64,000 nucleotides of DNA from Terebella lapidaria. Lineage: Eukaryota > Annelida > Polychaeta > Terebellida > Terebellidae. The position numbers and the translations under genes were made by a program. Under the pieces are notes generated by a model. The model was not told the origin of the DNA, did not search any database, and saw nothing but the letters and a program-made list of their open reading frames with translations. The stretch covers positions 39,008,651 through 39,072,650 of the forward strand of contig OX424558.1 of NCBI GenBank assembly GCA_949152475.1. The letters are read 5' to 3'. Below, piece by piece: positions 46,084 to 58,335 of the stretch. How positions within the stretch are numbered: the stretch's first letter is position 1; every line of letters starts with the position of its first letter.

Positions 46084-49000
46084 AGTGATCTACTTGTACA
46101 GGGAAAATGCTATTTTATGTTATGGATGATGCAGTGGCACCGTGTTTCATCTTGAGTTCCTATAACAGTGAAGTTTGAATTAAACTATATGTATGTTCAA
46201 AAAAAATATGACGTCTAACATATGACGTCTGAAATACTGTAAAATGATGCAGTTTCTTGCACTCAGTATGTATTTATTTCGATCGAGTAGTTGGAAGTGA
46301 CAATAATGTGTCGTGCTATGGTAATATGTGTGCAATCATTTGGATATCACCATTTACATCCCATTTACCAAGTATTATGGAGATCTATCTCTAAGTTGCA
46401 AGCTGAATACGTGTACATGAATTCTAAATCAACATGTAAATCCAGGTCACATGACCACAGTGATCATGCCATTATAGCTGCTTGCGCTGCACTGATTATT
46501 TACTTTTATATAAACATTCTCATCAAAGAGGGACCCACATGATTAATTTCCGCGTGTTTAGTTTCAAATTCGCGCGAGTCGCCTTTGTGTTCTGTGTCAA
46601 ACTTGCACTGCGTTCTGTCATCGCAACACCTGTATACTGTCGGGTAAGTGAGCGTACAGGACTATTGCCAGACAACTCACCCCTTGGCCACAACACAGCA
46701 AATAATATCATTTCACTCGGTTCATTAACCCCGAACAACAGGAACACCGCCCGGTATTTTACCCTCATTAAACTGGAGAAATGGAGCCTTAGGCTAAACC
46801 AGGCCATGCATGATAATGGTTCGCCAGTAAAAAGGGGCGGACTTCACATCTTATGATAATAAAACGGGCAGTTCCTTTTTCCCATACGCGATATATGCAA
46901 GACTCTCAGCAGCCAAATACAGCCAAATTAGGATTGCATAAATAATAATAAAAATAACGAAAAAAATCCCCAAAATTCGAGCTTATTGATATCATATCTC
47001 CAAATAATATCATATAACAGCATTCAACGGGAATATACAGTGTTGCATACGTAGATGTAACACGTTTTAAACACGTATAGTGTAAGATTCAGATTCGGAA
47101 CTGGCACTGTCCGTTTGTTCAGAGGTTGTAATTTTGTAACGGATCTGGGCCTAGCTCGGAAAGTTCCCGAACTTGTCCGACACGGAACGTGAGCTGTTAC
47201 ACGGGAAGACACACGTGTTCCTCCGATGGTTCGATGTCTGACATAAAGTCAATAGGGGTGCGTGGACATCTGACGGATGTTTGGAAAGTTCCTCCAGAAG
47301 CTGAAGTGACACGCCCCGGCTAACTGCCTCAATACAGCTGCATGGGTGGATCAAAGCATTCCCACATGGGAAACATTCGCCAAAAACTATGAAAAATGTT
47401 CTTACCTATTGCGATATCCGACGGAGTAGTGACTCTGGCTGAATATTGTCATCCTCCTGTCTTTAGGTTACTCTAAGTATTGCGTGAATTCGAGAAGACG
47501 TTTCGTGCGAGTCCATCCGAGTTTGGTGACACATGTGACTCCCACGCTTTATATATCACCTGGCATTTGGTTAGATACCGAACATCTCAATTTGCACTGG
47601 GTGCACCCGAACATTCACTTGGTATGATTTAGCAGACCGACAGCGGGGCAACGCTTAAGTTTATATTCAAGTTTCCGGACTGACCAGTATTGTCACCATC
47701 TTCAAGTGATTCCACCAAATATATCACCATTACACCCCCCCTCTAATCATCATATGTTGTTATACGCGGCTTGTGTGTTATCATGAGGACTATATCACTA
47801 TCATTAACACCAAAGACAGTAAAATAATAATACTCTACAGCTTCTTTATAACACCTTAATCTTGTTAAAGGCGGGGAAGTTCCAACATTTCGAATGCCTG
47901 TGGTCGGTCTATAAGAGCTAGACTTAGCGACGTCTTCCGCTATTCATAATTTACGACCAATGCAGCTGGCTAAAAGTACACTTGTCCTCAAGTTCAATCA
48001 CCAAAAAAAAAAGAAAACCAAATATGGGCCATGAGGAAGGTAGCTAAACTCTAAGCTATTCGCTACGATATCGCCAGGGTCTTCATTAATTCGGACCTCT
48101 TGACTGTAAAGCAGTTTACACCGTGAAGTCCCGTCTCTTTCACGCCTTGAACAATATTTTATTCGCCTCGAAGTCGTAAATTTCACATATATTATCGAGA
48201 TGAACGTACCCTGTTCAAATAAGATACCTTCACACCTGTGATTTTGATTCCTAGACAAATATCTCCGCTCGGAAGTGATACTAAGTGGATTACATGCGGT
48301 CAAGCCAAGGCTCATATCCGGGGAATAGCGTTACATAGCGGTGGACACTTTTGTTACATTTTCAGAGGAAGTTTGTACAGTTGAAGACTTGAGTAGTTCT
48401 TATGCAACAGTGGCGAAGCAAATGGTACAGTTTCAAATTGAATTACGAAATATCATATCTTCGCTATTGACTACCATAAAATATGGACATTTCCCGATTG
48501 CATGCAATATCCGGCCTCAACATCAATACATCCCGTCAATGTGCCAGTTTCATTGTAAATAAATGTTATTAATAAATCAGCATTTACGTCTACGCTTCAA
48601 AAATGCACTCACGTATACACTATTGCAAATTCATTCGAGATAAGGAACTTTTGCAGTCACCACCAATATATACTATGAAACGAACGGTTGCATCGGCTGA
48701 ATTCATCGCTTGCATGGTGACATTACATATTATGTATATGTATCACCAAACATAACTGCAAGTGATTCCTAATAAACGTCGCATTCCGTCGATGTAATTA
48801 CAGTTTTCAGCCCCAGATTCAGGATAGCTATATATGTTCGCACATTAACGACAATTTCGTCGCTAGGCACGCGCTCAGTTGCGAATTATAATGTGCGTGC
48901 ATACCTGCGACTGATCAAATACTACAAATCGTCATTCATTAATTCACACAAGATAACAAGAAGGTCAATATATCGTCAGACATCTGTACGTAATTAATTA

Positions 49001-51786
49001 AAACACTGGACTAAGACGGCTTGCTGATTAGTGCTCTCTTTACTCATTGTGTACTGAACGGGTGCTTCAGGTGTTGTTGATAGTATTCGTAACAATCTAC
49101 TTAGAGGCAAAAGTAAACACGTTGCCGGGATGTAATGACCTTCCCTGTATATCTCAGGACACTCGACAAGATTAATGGGTAGACTGGTATCGAGAGAGGT
49201 TATCACTTTGATGGCTATCGCTTGTACTATGATAATTCTGTGAAGAGATATGCATATTCATAATCCTCGAGATATAGCGAATGTTTACACATATCGCGAG
49301 GGTTAGAGAACAATAACGCAAAAAAAAAAGCAAACGGAATGATTCATTATGGCTTTCAAAAGAAACATCATTGCCTTTCGCTTGAATTGCCATGAACTTT
49401 CTGTGGTAATTTTACACACTGTTCAGTTGGTCATCTATGACGAACCCCTCGCCCCTACTGCCCCCCCCCCCTCCCTAGGGTAGGGAGGGCCGTATCAGGA
49501 TCTGGGCTTGTTTCAAGTCGGAGCCTCGCTTGTAGGAGCGTGCCCGTGCATCTCTGCTCTCGGTCATCTATCGAATGTCCGCATGCACGACATCTCACCC
49601 GCACACAGGTATCGCCCGCGATTGACTGTTGCCTGCACACACCAGTATGAACACCGATAGCGTCACCACCGCTATCAATGTCCCGTGTATATATTTCCAG
49701 AAACCAAAGAAGAGGACGCCGAGGAAGGAGACGCTCCTTTGATCTCGCCGCCTGGTTCCTGCACTTGTCTCTCTAAAACTGTCGCAGATTGAGCGTGGAG
49801 TTGAGCAAACCTGGCTCTTCCTTGTATCGATTTGCCACCCTCTGTAAATGGACAGTGGACTTGAAGTTGCAGACAGTGTGGCGCCTGATGGCGGAGCTGG
49901 TTGCCAGGTGAGATCCCGCCTTGTGAAGACAGCTCGCGGACCGGTCGAAGGACCACTCGTGACGTGGTCGGGGCAGCTCGCTGTAATCGGGCTGTCTTTT
50001 ATACAGTGTGCATGCGGCCGACAGACGACACCTAAATATGGCTATACCTGTAACACCTAGACCACCCGGTTGAACTTTCAGGAAGTTATCTTTTCGGACA
50101 AAACTGCAATGGCTCGCCCCATTAGTTGCCCTGGCGGTGATACTGTTGTGCGCTATCGAATAACCAGTTTAGGGACGGATGTTGTTAATCCAGCGTGAAG
50201 CAGTGTCACCTTTAACCATGTCGCAGGCTACATTGATTTCAGGGGGACTTGTACGTCCACAGTTGATGTATAACGTGGCATATACAGTTGAGCTGGTGGG
50301 GTGGGGGTGGGAGGGGGATATTTTGTTGTTGGACTTTTTACCAAACAGGTTCTCAGAATAGGCGTGTGTATCTCATTGGCTACAATTCGGAAATAAGAGA
50401 TTCATGGTTGTTTATTTGAAAACGGTGTTTATCATTACTAAAGGTGTCTTGTGACTGGGGATTTCAACAGTTGTTACTCAGCTATCTGTAAATGTAACCC
50501 TGTATTTATACATCCATGTCTTATTATAAACATGTCCGTTGAACGACCCTGGGCATCGTTATGCTACAATCGTTCGTTAATGTTCATCGTATTATTTAAT
50601 TAAGAATCTAGGCACGCTCCGCTTGCTGCTACCCAGAAGGCATCACTCGGGAATTCCCCATGCAGTGCCAAACCTATTACGTCATAACCGCCAGGCAGCC
50701 AGCCAAATAACAGGACACGGGGAGTGCATGTTCGGAATATACACCTCCGGACATTTTAATTTAATTGTCCCGACGTCAAGACAAGGTGGATAGTGAATCA
50801 AACCATGACACAAGCTCGGTTATTTGTTCGCCTGAGGCTGTATGGCCAGCGCTCGTAGCGGCTGCTTACAGTACTATGTTGACACTATTGACAAGCTCCT
50901 TGTCTGCTTGTACATGCGGTTTTCCTTGTTCGTCCCTTTGCCGCAATATGCTTTCAAGAGGGTATGATTGTCGCTCGCTGTTTACTTGAAGAGAAGGAGA
51001 AAATTTTTGTCGAGTGGGTTTATATTTCTCGTCGACGAATACAACAATTCATTGAAATTTGAACGCAGATAAAGAGTATTGTAAAACGGGCCTTCAGACC
51101 TAGTGAGTAGCATTTGACCCAGCCTGTACCAAATCGTCTTCACTGCGGTACTCCACCACACAGCCCGCGGCGAGCAAACATCTTCAGTGAATTGCTGTTT
51201 GGAATCTTCCAACAATGTTTGAGACGGCCATGTAAAAAGTCAACGAGTCAAGTCTTCTTGAACAAAAAATACCACCAACAGCCTGAGTGTTTGAAGGTTT
51301 ATTTTCAACACGTACTTATAGCCACAGAGCCACACCGGCTTGTAGAGATCCCTTCGATCGAAGGGAAAATTGGCACACAATAGGGTTTATACGATTGGGG
51401 TATGTCTGCTGAACATATATATCATATGATCATCTCCTATCTGTCACAAGACAGGTATTATACATACATCAGAAGGTTCATAAAGTCAAACTAAATAACA
51501 TTTTGTATACTGGATATGTTCACCGTACAAACTCGAGACACGCTCGACCACACCTATAGTTCGAAATCATGACCCGGTCAATAAAATGAAATGGAGTATT
51601 GTTGAAAGGTCGTAACTTTCTCTGTTCCACTAATTTCCACAACAGCGGATACCTCGCATATGTCTTGTACACCCATACGTGTCCCTAAAAGCATGCGAGG
51701 TGTAATTTGTTAAAGGTGAGAGATGAAAAGACATTTCAACCATTCAGTGACATCGTATGACATGCCACTCTCTATCCACAAACTCT
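46084..51786. other. Intergenic DNA, no gene seen
   Basis: 5.7 kb without a supportable exon, tRNA or structured repeat. Frames around 46482-46856 and 49455-49956 were read and show no domain or family similarity. A C10 run is at about 49461. Confidence 0.5.
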
Positions 51787-51794
51787 GCATGATG

Positions 51795-52093
51795 CAGGGG
51801 CGGATCCAGGAAGATGTGTTAGGGGAGGCCCATGCAGATATGGCAATAGTGACTAGAGTGATCGAGCGAAGCTATAGATCATTCTGGTCTGGGAGTCCGG
51901 GGGGCACCGTAAGCCGCCGGGAAAAAAATGGAAATTTATAGTTTTTATAGCACTTCTGGTGTGTATTTTAGGGGTCCTTTGGAGTTCATAATGGAGAAAT
52001 AGTTATTAAAATTTTTTTTCAGGGGTCTGGGGGGAGGGGGGCGGGGGCGGGGGTTATGCAGGGCCCCATAGGCCACCCCCTAAATCCGCCCTG
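51795..52093. mobile_element. 299-bp hAT-like MITE with perfect 8-bp target duplication
   Basis: Ends are CAGGGGCGGATCCAGG on the left and, reverse-complemented, CAGGGCGGATTTAGG on the right. The element is flanked on both sides by GCATGATG (51787-51794 and 52094-52101), a perfect 8-bp duplication. An 8-bp duplication with CAGGG termini is typical of hAT elements, though P-type elements also make 8 bp. There is no transposase. A G-rich run that could form a quadruplex lies at about 52022-52052, near the right end. Confidence 0.88.
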
Positions 52094-52464
52094 GCATGAT
52101 GTAACACTATGTTCTCGATATGTCTACAGAGTTTCCATGACTAACGGTAATATACCAGCAACGCGACAACACGACACTGCTGTCATCTAGTATCACAATT
52201 AGTATGTGTTGCATGCAGTGACAGTTAAAAAACGAAATGACGAAAAATTATTTCTCCACAACTTTGTGGGAGAAGACTTAAAAATTATTCCATTGTTAAT
52301 GTAAATTACACTTATTTTGAGAGAAAATCACCAAAATGAATCAGTGGGAACCATCTCATATGATCACTTACTATATATAAAGTTGCGAAAGATTGCATCA
52401 AGCGCTCTAGGAGAAGATGCTGAATAATGGGCTGTTTTTCACTGATACACGGCCGCCATTATCA

Positions 52465-53240
52465 CTCAAGGTCATCTTAGGTCAAGTTCAAGGTCACCAA
52501 AAATCTGCCATATATGTATTTCTCAATGCTCATAATACAGATTCAAGCTCTATCTACAGCTGTTTTTTGTGCACAGTCCAGTTTACATATTACAGGTCAT
52601 ATGTGACCTAAGGATTTGTCCCTAAAGGTCATAAGAGGTCAAGTTCAAGAGTGCCAAAAGATCCGCCATACATGAATTCCTATAATTATGTTCATAATGC
52701 AAACCTAAATTCTATATACAGTTTTTTTTATTGCAGAGTCCAATTTGCACATTTCAGATCAGATGTCGCCTTCGGATTTACCAATCAATGGTATCTGATG
52801 TCAACCTCAAGACTATCAAAATATCTACAATATATTGCATCCTATAAGTTCATAAAACAAGTCTAAGCTCCATCTACAGCCGTTTTGTATGCAGAGTCCA
52901 ATTTACATACTTAATATAAGATGTGACCTTCGGATTAACCACCCAAGATCAACTAAGGTCAATTTCAAGACTACCAAAAGATCTGCAATACATGACTTAC
53001 TATAGGTTCATAATACAAACCCAAGCTATATCTGCAGCCTTCTCGTATGTAGAGTTCAAAATACACATTTCAATTTGGATGTGACCAAGGTCATTTGAGG
53101 TCAAATTCAAGATCATTAAAAGAACTGGCCGCAATCTGACTCCCTATATGTCCATCCTACATGTACATGAAAAGCTGTATCTACAAGCCTTTTGTCCGCA
53201 AAAAACATGTGTGTATTTCAGGCCGGTTTTGGCCACTCGG
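52465..53240 (+). repeat. Tandem array of about 160-bp units
   Basis: Five diverged units start with a CAAGGTCA...AGGTCAAGTTCAAG-like block at about 52468, 52627, 52787, 52946 and 53088. Each continues with a CTATCTACAGC...TTTTGT...CAGAGTCCAATTT block. Period is about 159-160 bp, the last unit shorter. AGGTCA half-sites recur in each unit. No coding potential. Confidence 0.75.
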
Positions 53241-53634
53241 GCCTATATTTTTGGTCTTTCAAGCGATTCAAGTAATTCCGTATTTATACACGAGATGAAC
53301 AGTACATGAATATGTGAAACTAAAGAAAAGCGGTTTTTTTTGTCTTTTTTGGACTGTTGGGCATAAATTTCGGGCCTTTCGGGCTATTGGAGGCTATTTC
53401 TTCCTATACGAGCTGAACGTCCCAAATGCCATCTATGTGTGAAATGAGAGAGCATGTTGCTATATAGTTTTCGAGCAAAGTGCCAAAAATTGAAATTTTG
53501 GCCATTTTGTCTATTTTGGGTCTATATTTTAGGCATTTTCAGCAATTCAAATTTTATTGTAGGATATTTTCGTTCACAGTACATGATATGACATGACAAC
53601 TGTCCAATCTAACACTAACACGGCCTTCATCCAC
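53241..53634 (+). repeat. Degenerate repeat with GGGCCTTTCGGGCTATT-like blocks
   Basis: Loose repeats of about 110-140 bp share a TTTTGG...GGGC...TATTT...GGCCTTTC block followed by a TATACGAG(C/A)TGAAC block. They continue the 52465-53240 array in a more decayed form, and related sequence resumes at about 54062-54150. Confidence 0.45.
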
Positions 53635-54061
53635 TGTGACATTCAGACATGATATTACGTCACCCACAGCCAATCAGACACGACACCGCAACTTTAGGCG
53701 GGAAAATACGCACCCAGACACGCACCCAAAAGACACACCCAGACACACAGATTACCCCGTGGTAGTTGCGAGAGAGAATTCAATGAGAGCGAACGTATTT
53801 GGACATTCTGAGAGTTTGGCAATGAATTGTGAAATAGATTATAAATTTAAAGTGGACTAAGTTCGTGATATACGTTAGAAGGACTTTATAGCGATGTGGA
53901 AGAGGTCGTGAGTGTGCTTAACATTTCATTCGTGTCAAGGATATTCGTGCCTAATAAAGGATATTGTTTTGAACATTGGAGTCGTGCCTAATCACATAGC
54001 GATCATAGACAATATACGCACGATAGGTCTGATAGGTACCTGACGAACCCTATTCGTCACA
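53635..54061 (+). mobile_element. Candidate solo LTR (427 bp)
   Basis: It starts TGTGAC and ends GTCACA, the TG...CA inverted ends expected of an LTR. Inside are GCCAATCA near the left end and CCTAATAAAGG in the right third, plausible CCAAT and poly(A) signals. It interrupts the surrounding degenerate repeat. The flanking 5-mers (TCCAC and TTACC) do not match, so the target duplication is missing or eroded, and no internal retroelement sequence is present. Confidence 0.45.
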
Positions 54062-54167
54062 TTACCATCTATATACGCAGGTCCTACAGTCTTCAAAGCC
54101 ACCCACATGTGAAAATAGAGAGTTACTGAATAGATTGTCATATTTTTCGGATTTTTAGGTTACCGGA

Positions 54168-55482
54168 CCTTTGGTCCGATAACCTATTGCCATGGCGTTG
54201 CGTCCGTCGTCGTCGTCGTCCGTCGTCGTCGTCCGTCGTCGTCCGTCAACATTAATATCTTTGAAGTTTACGATGAATCTTCCCGAAATTTTGCACAAAA
54301 ATGCCTAAAAATATTTCGAGAAGGAGGTATTTTTTAGCTTTTTTATTTTTTGCATTTTTTCATGTATCATGTACCTTTATGATGTGTATAAGATTTGTTG
54401 CCCTTGAATCGCCGGTGTCCGTGTGGCGGCCATTTCAATTTTTTCAACGGGTCCCAAATGGCACTTTCCCATGTTAAATCCTCCTATGCTTAATAATGGG
54501 GCACATTTTCCCAAATATCTCACTTAAAGTTGAGATTAGAGATTAGGAATCAATTGTAGACATATAAGATATGATATATGCTGAATATTCTCATGACCTT
54601 GAATTTGACATTTGACCTAATTTTCAAGGTCACAGGACAAAATGGCTATATATCTCGCTTATTATCGATTTTACCGCTTAGGAATCAATTATGAACAAAT
54701 AGGAAATGATATATACAGACTATTCTCGTGACCATGAATGTGACCTTTGACCTGATTTTCAAGGTCACAGGACAAAAAGGCTAATATCTCGCTTATTATC
54801 GACTTTACAGCTTAAGAATCAATTGTGAAAATATAGAAAGTGATATATGCTGAATATTCCCATGACCTTGAATTTGATCTTTGACCTCATTTTCAAGATC
54901 AAAGGACAAAATGGCTAAATATCTTGCTTCTCTATTGACTTTATAGCTTGGGAACCAATTGTGGACATACAGAAAATGATATACACTGAATATTTTGATG
55001 ACGTTGAATTTGATCTTGACTTTATTTTCAAGGTCAGAGCACAGAATGGTTTATACATGTTATATCTCGCTTATAATCGACTTTACAGCTTAGGAATCCA
55101 TAGTGAACATATCGGAAATGATATATACTGAATACCAATGAATTTGACCTTTGACCTCATTTTCAAGTTCAGAGAATAAAATGGCTGATATCTCGCTTAT
55201 TATCGACTTTACAGCTCAGGAATCAATTGCGAACATAGAGGAAATGATATATGCTGAATATTCTCATGACTTTGAACTTGACCTTTGACCTCATTTTCAA
55301 GGTCACATCACAAAAAGGCTAATATCTAACTTATTATCGACTTTACCGCTTAGGAATCCATGAGGACAAATTAGAAATGATATATGCTGAATGTTTTCAT
55401 GACCAAGGTCTTGGGACAAAAGGCTAATATCTACAATATATATTATCCAGTAACCTTTCTTAGCCTTTGGGCTATTTTTTTC
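54168..55482 (+). repeat. Dispersed element with about 134-bp internal tandem units (copy 3)
   Basis: It begins with an imperfect hairpin (GGTTACCGGACC, TTT, GGTCCGATAACC), then a CCGTCGTCGTC microsatellite-like stretch. Six to seven diverged units with the ATATCTCGCTTATTATCGAC block follow at about 54642, 54777, 54911, 55047, 55181 and 55314. It ends CAGTAACCTTTCTTAGCC. Each unit has facing TGACCTTGAA and TTCAAGGTCA arms. Exact DR1-type 13-mers lie at 54741-54753, 55145-55157 and 55279-55291. Confidence 0.8.
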
Positions 55483-55771
55483 AAGCGATTCAAGGTTTAC
55501 CATTTTCATACACCTTACAGATGGCCCAAAAATTCAGAAAACAGTTACTGAACAGATTTTGATAAAACTGGCCGTTCTTTGTCGGACATGCCAGCTATTT
55601 TGAAAACTATGCGATAAAACCTACAAACGAAAATAAAATGATCTTCGAATTACATTTATGTATTTTTATTCAAAATTCAGAAAAATCAGACCAAAAAAAT
55701 ACTTTAGACGAAGAGAAGAAGATGAACGACGTCGGACGCAACCCCAGAACAATAAGTCATCGGAACTCGTA

Positions 55772-58335
55772 AGGTGACGTCTGGTGTTAGTCCAGGGATT
55801 GTCACTTGAAACAATGCATATGATCTGGTGTTAGCCCAGAGACTGTCCCTAGTAACGGGATATCTGGTGTTAATCCAGGAACTGTCACTTGAGACAATGC
55901 ATATGAAGTGGTATTAGTACAGAGACTGTCCCTAGTAACGGGTGTTAGTCCAGAGACTGTCACTTGAAACAATGCATATGATGTGTTGTTAGTCCAGGGA
56001 CTTCCATAGTAACGGGATATCTGGTGTTAGTCCAGGGACTGTCACTTGAAACAATGCATATGATGTGTTGTTAGTCCAGGGACTTCCATAGTAACGGGAT
56101 ATCTGGTGTTAGTCCAGGGACTGTCACTTGAAACAATGCATATGATGTATGTTAGTCCAGGGACTGTCCCTAGTAAGGGGACATCTAGTGTTGGTCCAGG
56201 ATCTCTCTCTAGTAAGGGGACATCTGGTGTTAGTCTAGGGCTGCCCCTTGTGAAAGGGACTGTCCCTAGTGAATGGACACCTGCCAAGGGTGGACACCTG
56301 CCCTTGGACGTCCAAGGGATGTCCCTACTGAGTCGACATCTGGTGTTAGTCCAGAAGCTGTCCCTAGTAAGGACAACATGTGGTGTTATTCCAGGGGTTG
56401 TCACTGGCTAGAAACATTTGGTGTTAGTCCAAGGACTGTGACTAGTAAGGGGACATCTGGTATTAGCTCGGAGACTCTCATTAGTAATGGGACATCTGGT
56501 GTTAATCCAGGGACTGTCAATAGAATCGACATCTGGTTTTAGTCCAGGGACTGTCCCTAATAAGGAGACATCTGGAGTTAATCCAAGAACTTCCCTAGTA
56601 AGTCGACATCTGGTGTTAGTCCATGGACTGTCAATAGTAAGGTAACATCTGGTGTCAGTCCAGCGAGTGTGCCTAGTAAGGGATATCTGGTGTTCGTCCA
56701 GAGTCTGTCTTTAGTAAGATGACATCTGGTGTTAGTCCAGAGACTGTTCCTAGTAAGGTGACATCTGGTGTTTTTCCAGGGGCTGTTCCTAATAAGGAAA
56801 CATCTGGTGTTAGTCCAGGGGCTGTTCCTAGTAAGGGATATCTGGTGTTAGCCCAAGGCCTGTTCCTAGTAAGGGTGCATCTGGTGTTAGTCCAGGGGCT
56901 GTCATTAGTAATGGGACATCTGGTGTTAATCCAGAGACTGTCAATAGTAAGGTGACATCTGGTGTTAGTATAAGGACTTCCCTAGTAAGTCGACACCTGG
57001 TGTTAGTCCAGGGACTGTCCCTAATAAGGATACATCTGGAGTTAATCCAAGAACTTCCCTAGTAAGTCGACATCTGGTGTTAGTCCAGGGACTGTCCCTA
57101 GTAAGGGATATTTGGTGTTAGTCCAGAGGCTGTTCCTAGTAAGGCATATCTGGTGTTAGTCCAGGGGCTGTTCCTAGTAAGGGATATCTAGTGTTAGTCC
57201 AGGGGCTGTTCCTAGGAAGGAATATCTGGTGTTAGTCCAGGGGCTGTTCGTAGTAAGGGATATCTGGTGTTAGTCAAGGGGCTGTTCCTAGGAAGGTGAT
57301 ATCTGGTGTTAGTCTTGGGGCTGTTCCTAGTAAGGGATATCTGGTGTTAGTCCAGGGGCTGCTCCTAGTAAGGTGATATCTGGTGTTAGTCCAGGGGCTG
57401 GTGTTAACCCAGGGGCTGTTCCTAGTAAGGTGATATCTGGTGTTAGTCTGGGGGCTGTTCCTATTAAGGGATATATGGTGTTAGTCCAGGGGCTGTTCCT
57501 AGTAAGAGATATCTGGTGTTAGTCCAGGGGCTGTTCTTAGTAATGGATATCTGTTGTTAGCCCAGGGCCTGTTCCTAGTAAGGGGCATCTTGGTTGGTCT
57601 AGGGGCTGTCCCTAGTAAGGGATATCTGATGTTAGCCCAGGGACTGTTCCTAGTGAGAAGGCATCTGGTGTTAGTCCAGGGGTTGTCCCTAGTAAGGTGA
57701 TATCTGGTGTTAGTCCAAGGGCTGTTCCTAGTAAGGGATATCTGGTGTTAGCCCAGGGGCTGTTCCTAGTAAGAGGGCATCTGGTGTTAGTCCAGGGGCT
57801 GTCCCTAGTAATAGATATCTGGTGTTAGCCCAGGGACTGTTCCTAGTAAGGGGGCATCTGGTGTTAGTCCAAGGGCTGTCCCTAGTAAGGGATATCTGGT
57901 GTTAGCTCAGGGACTGTTCCTAATAAGGAAACATCTGGTGTTAGTCCAGAGGTTGTCCCTAGTAGGGTGATATCTGGTGTTAGCCCTGGGCCTGTTCCTA
58001 GTAAGGCGACATCTGGTGTTAGTCTTGGGGCTGTTCTTAGTAAGTCGACATCCGGTGTTAGTCCAGGGGTTGTCCCTAGCAAGCGGACATCTGGTGTTAG
58101 TCCAGGGACTATCTCTAGTAAGAAGACATCTGGTGTTGATCCACCGACTGTCATTAGTAATGGACGTTCTGGTGTTAGTCCCAGGACCTATCACTACTAA
58201 GGGGACATCCGATGTTAGTCCAAGGATGGTCCCCATTAAAGGAATATCTGGTTTTAGTCCAGGGACCGTCCCTAGTAAGTGGACATCTGGTGTTAGTCCA
58301 GGGACTGTTCTTAGTAAGAAGACTGGTGTTAGTAT
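55772..58335 (+). repeat. 2.6-kb minisatellite of 38/39-bp units
   Basis: Roughly 60 units of the pattern CTGGTGTTAGTCCAGGG, then CTGTTCCTAGTAAGGG. Units with GGATATCT are 38 bp (starts 57151, 57189, 57227, 57265); units with GGGACATCT are 39 bp. The first 400 bp has longer compound units carrying CACTTGAAACAATGCATATG. Runs of 39-bp units keep frame and give 13-residue repeats such as TSGVSPGTVPSKG, but 38-bp units break the frame repeatedly, so I treat it as non-coding. Confidence 0.92.

Noticed and set aside
55772..58335. CRISPR array or repetitive secreted/mucin-like protein
   Set aside because: There are no unique spacers between repeats, so it is not CRISPR. Frames break at 38-bp units and there is no signal peptide or splice context, so no protein is supported.
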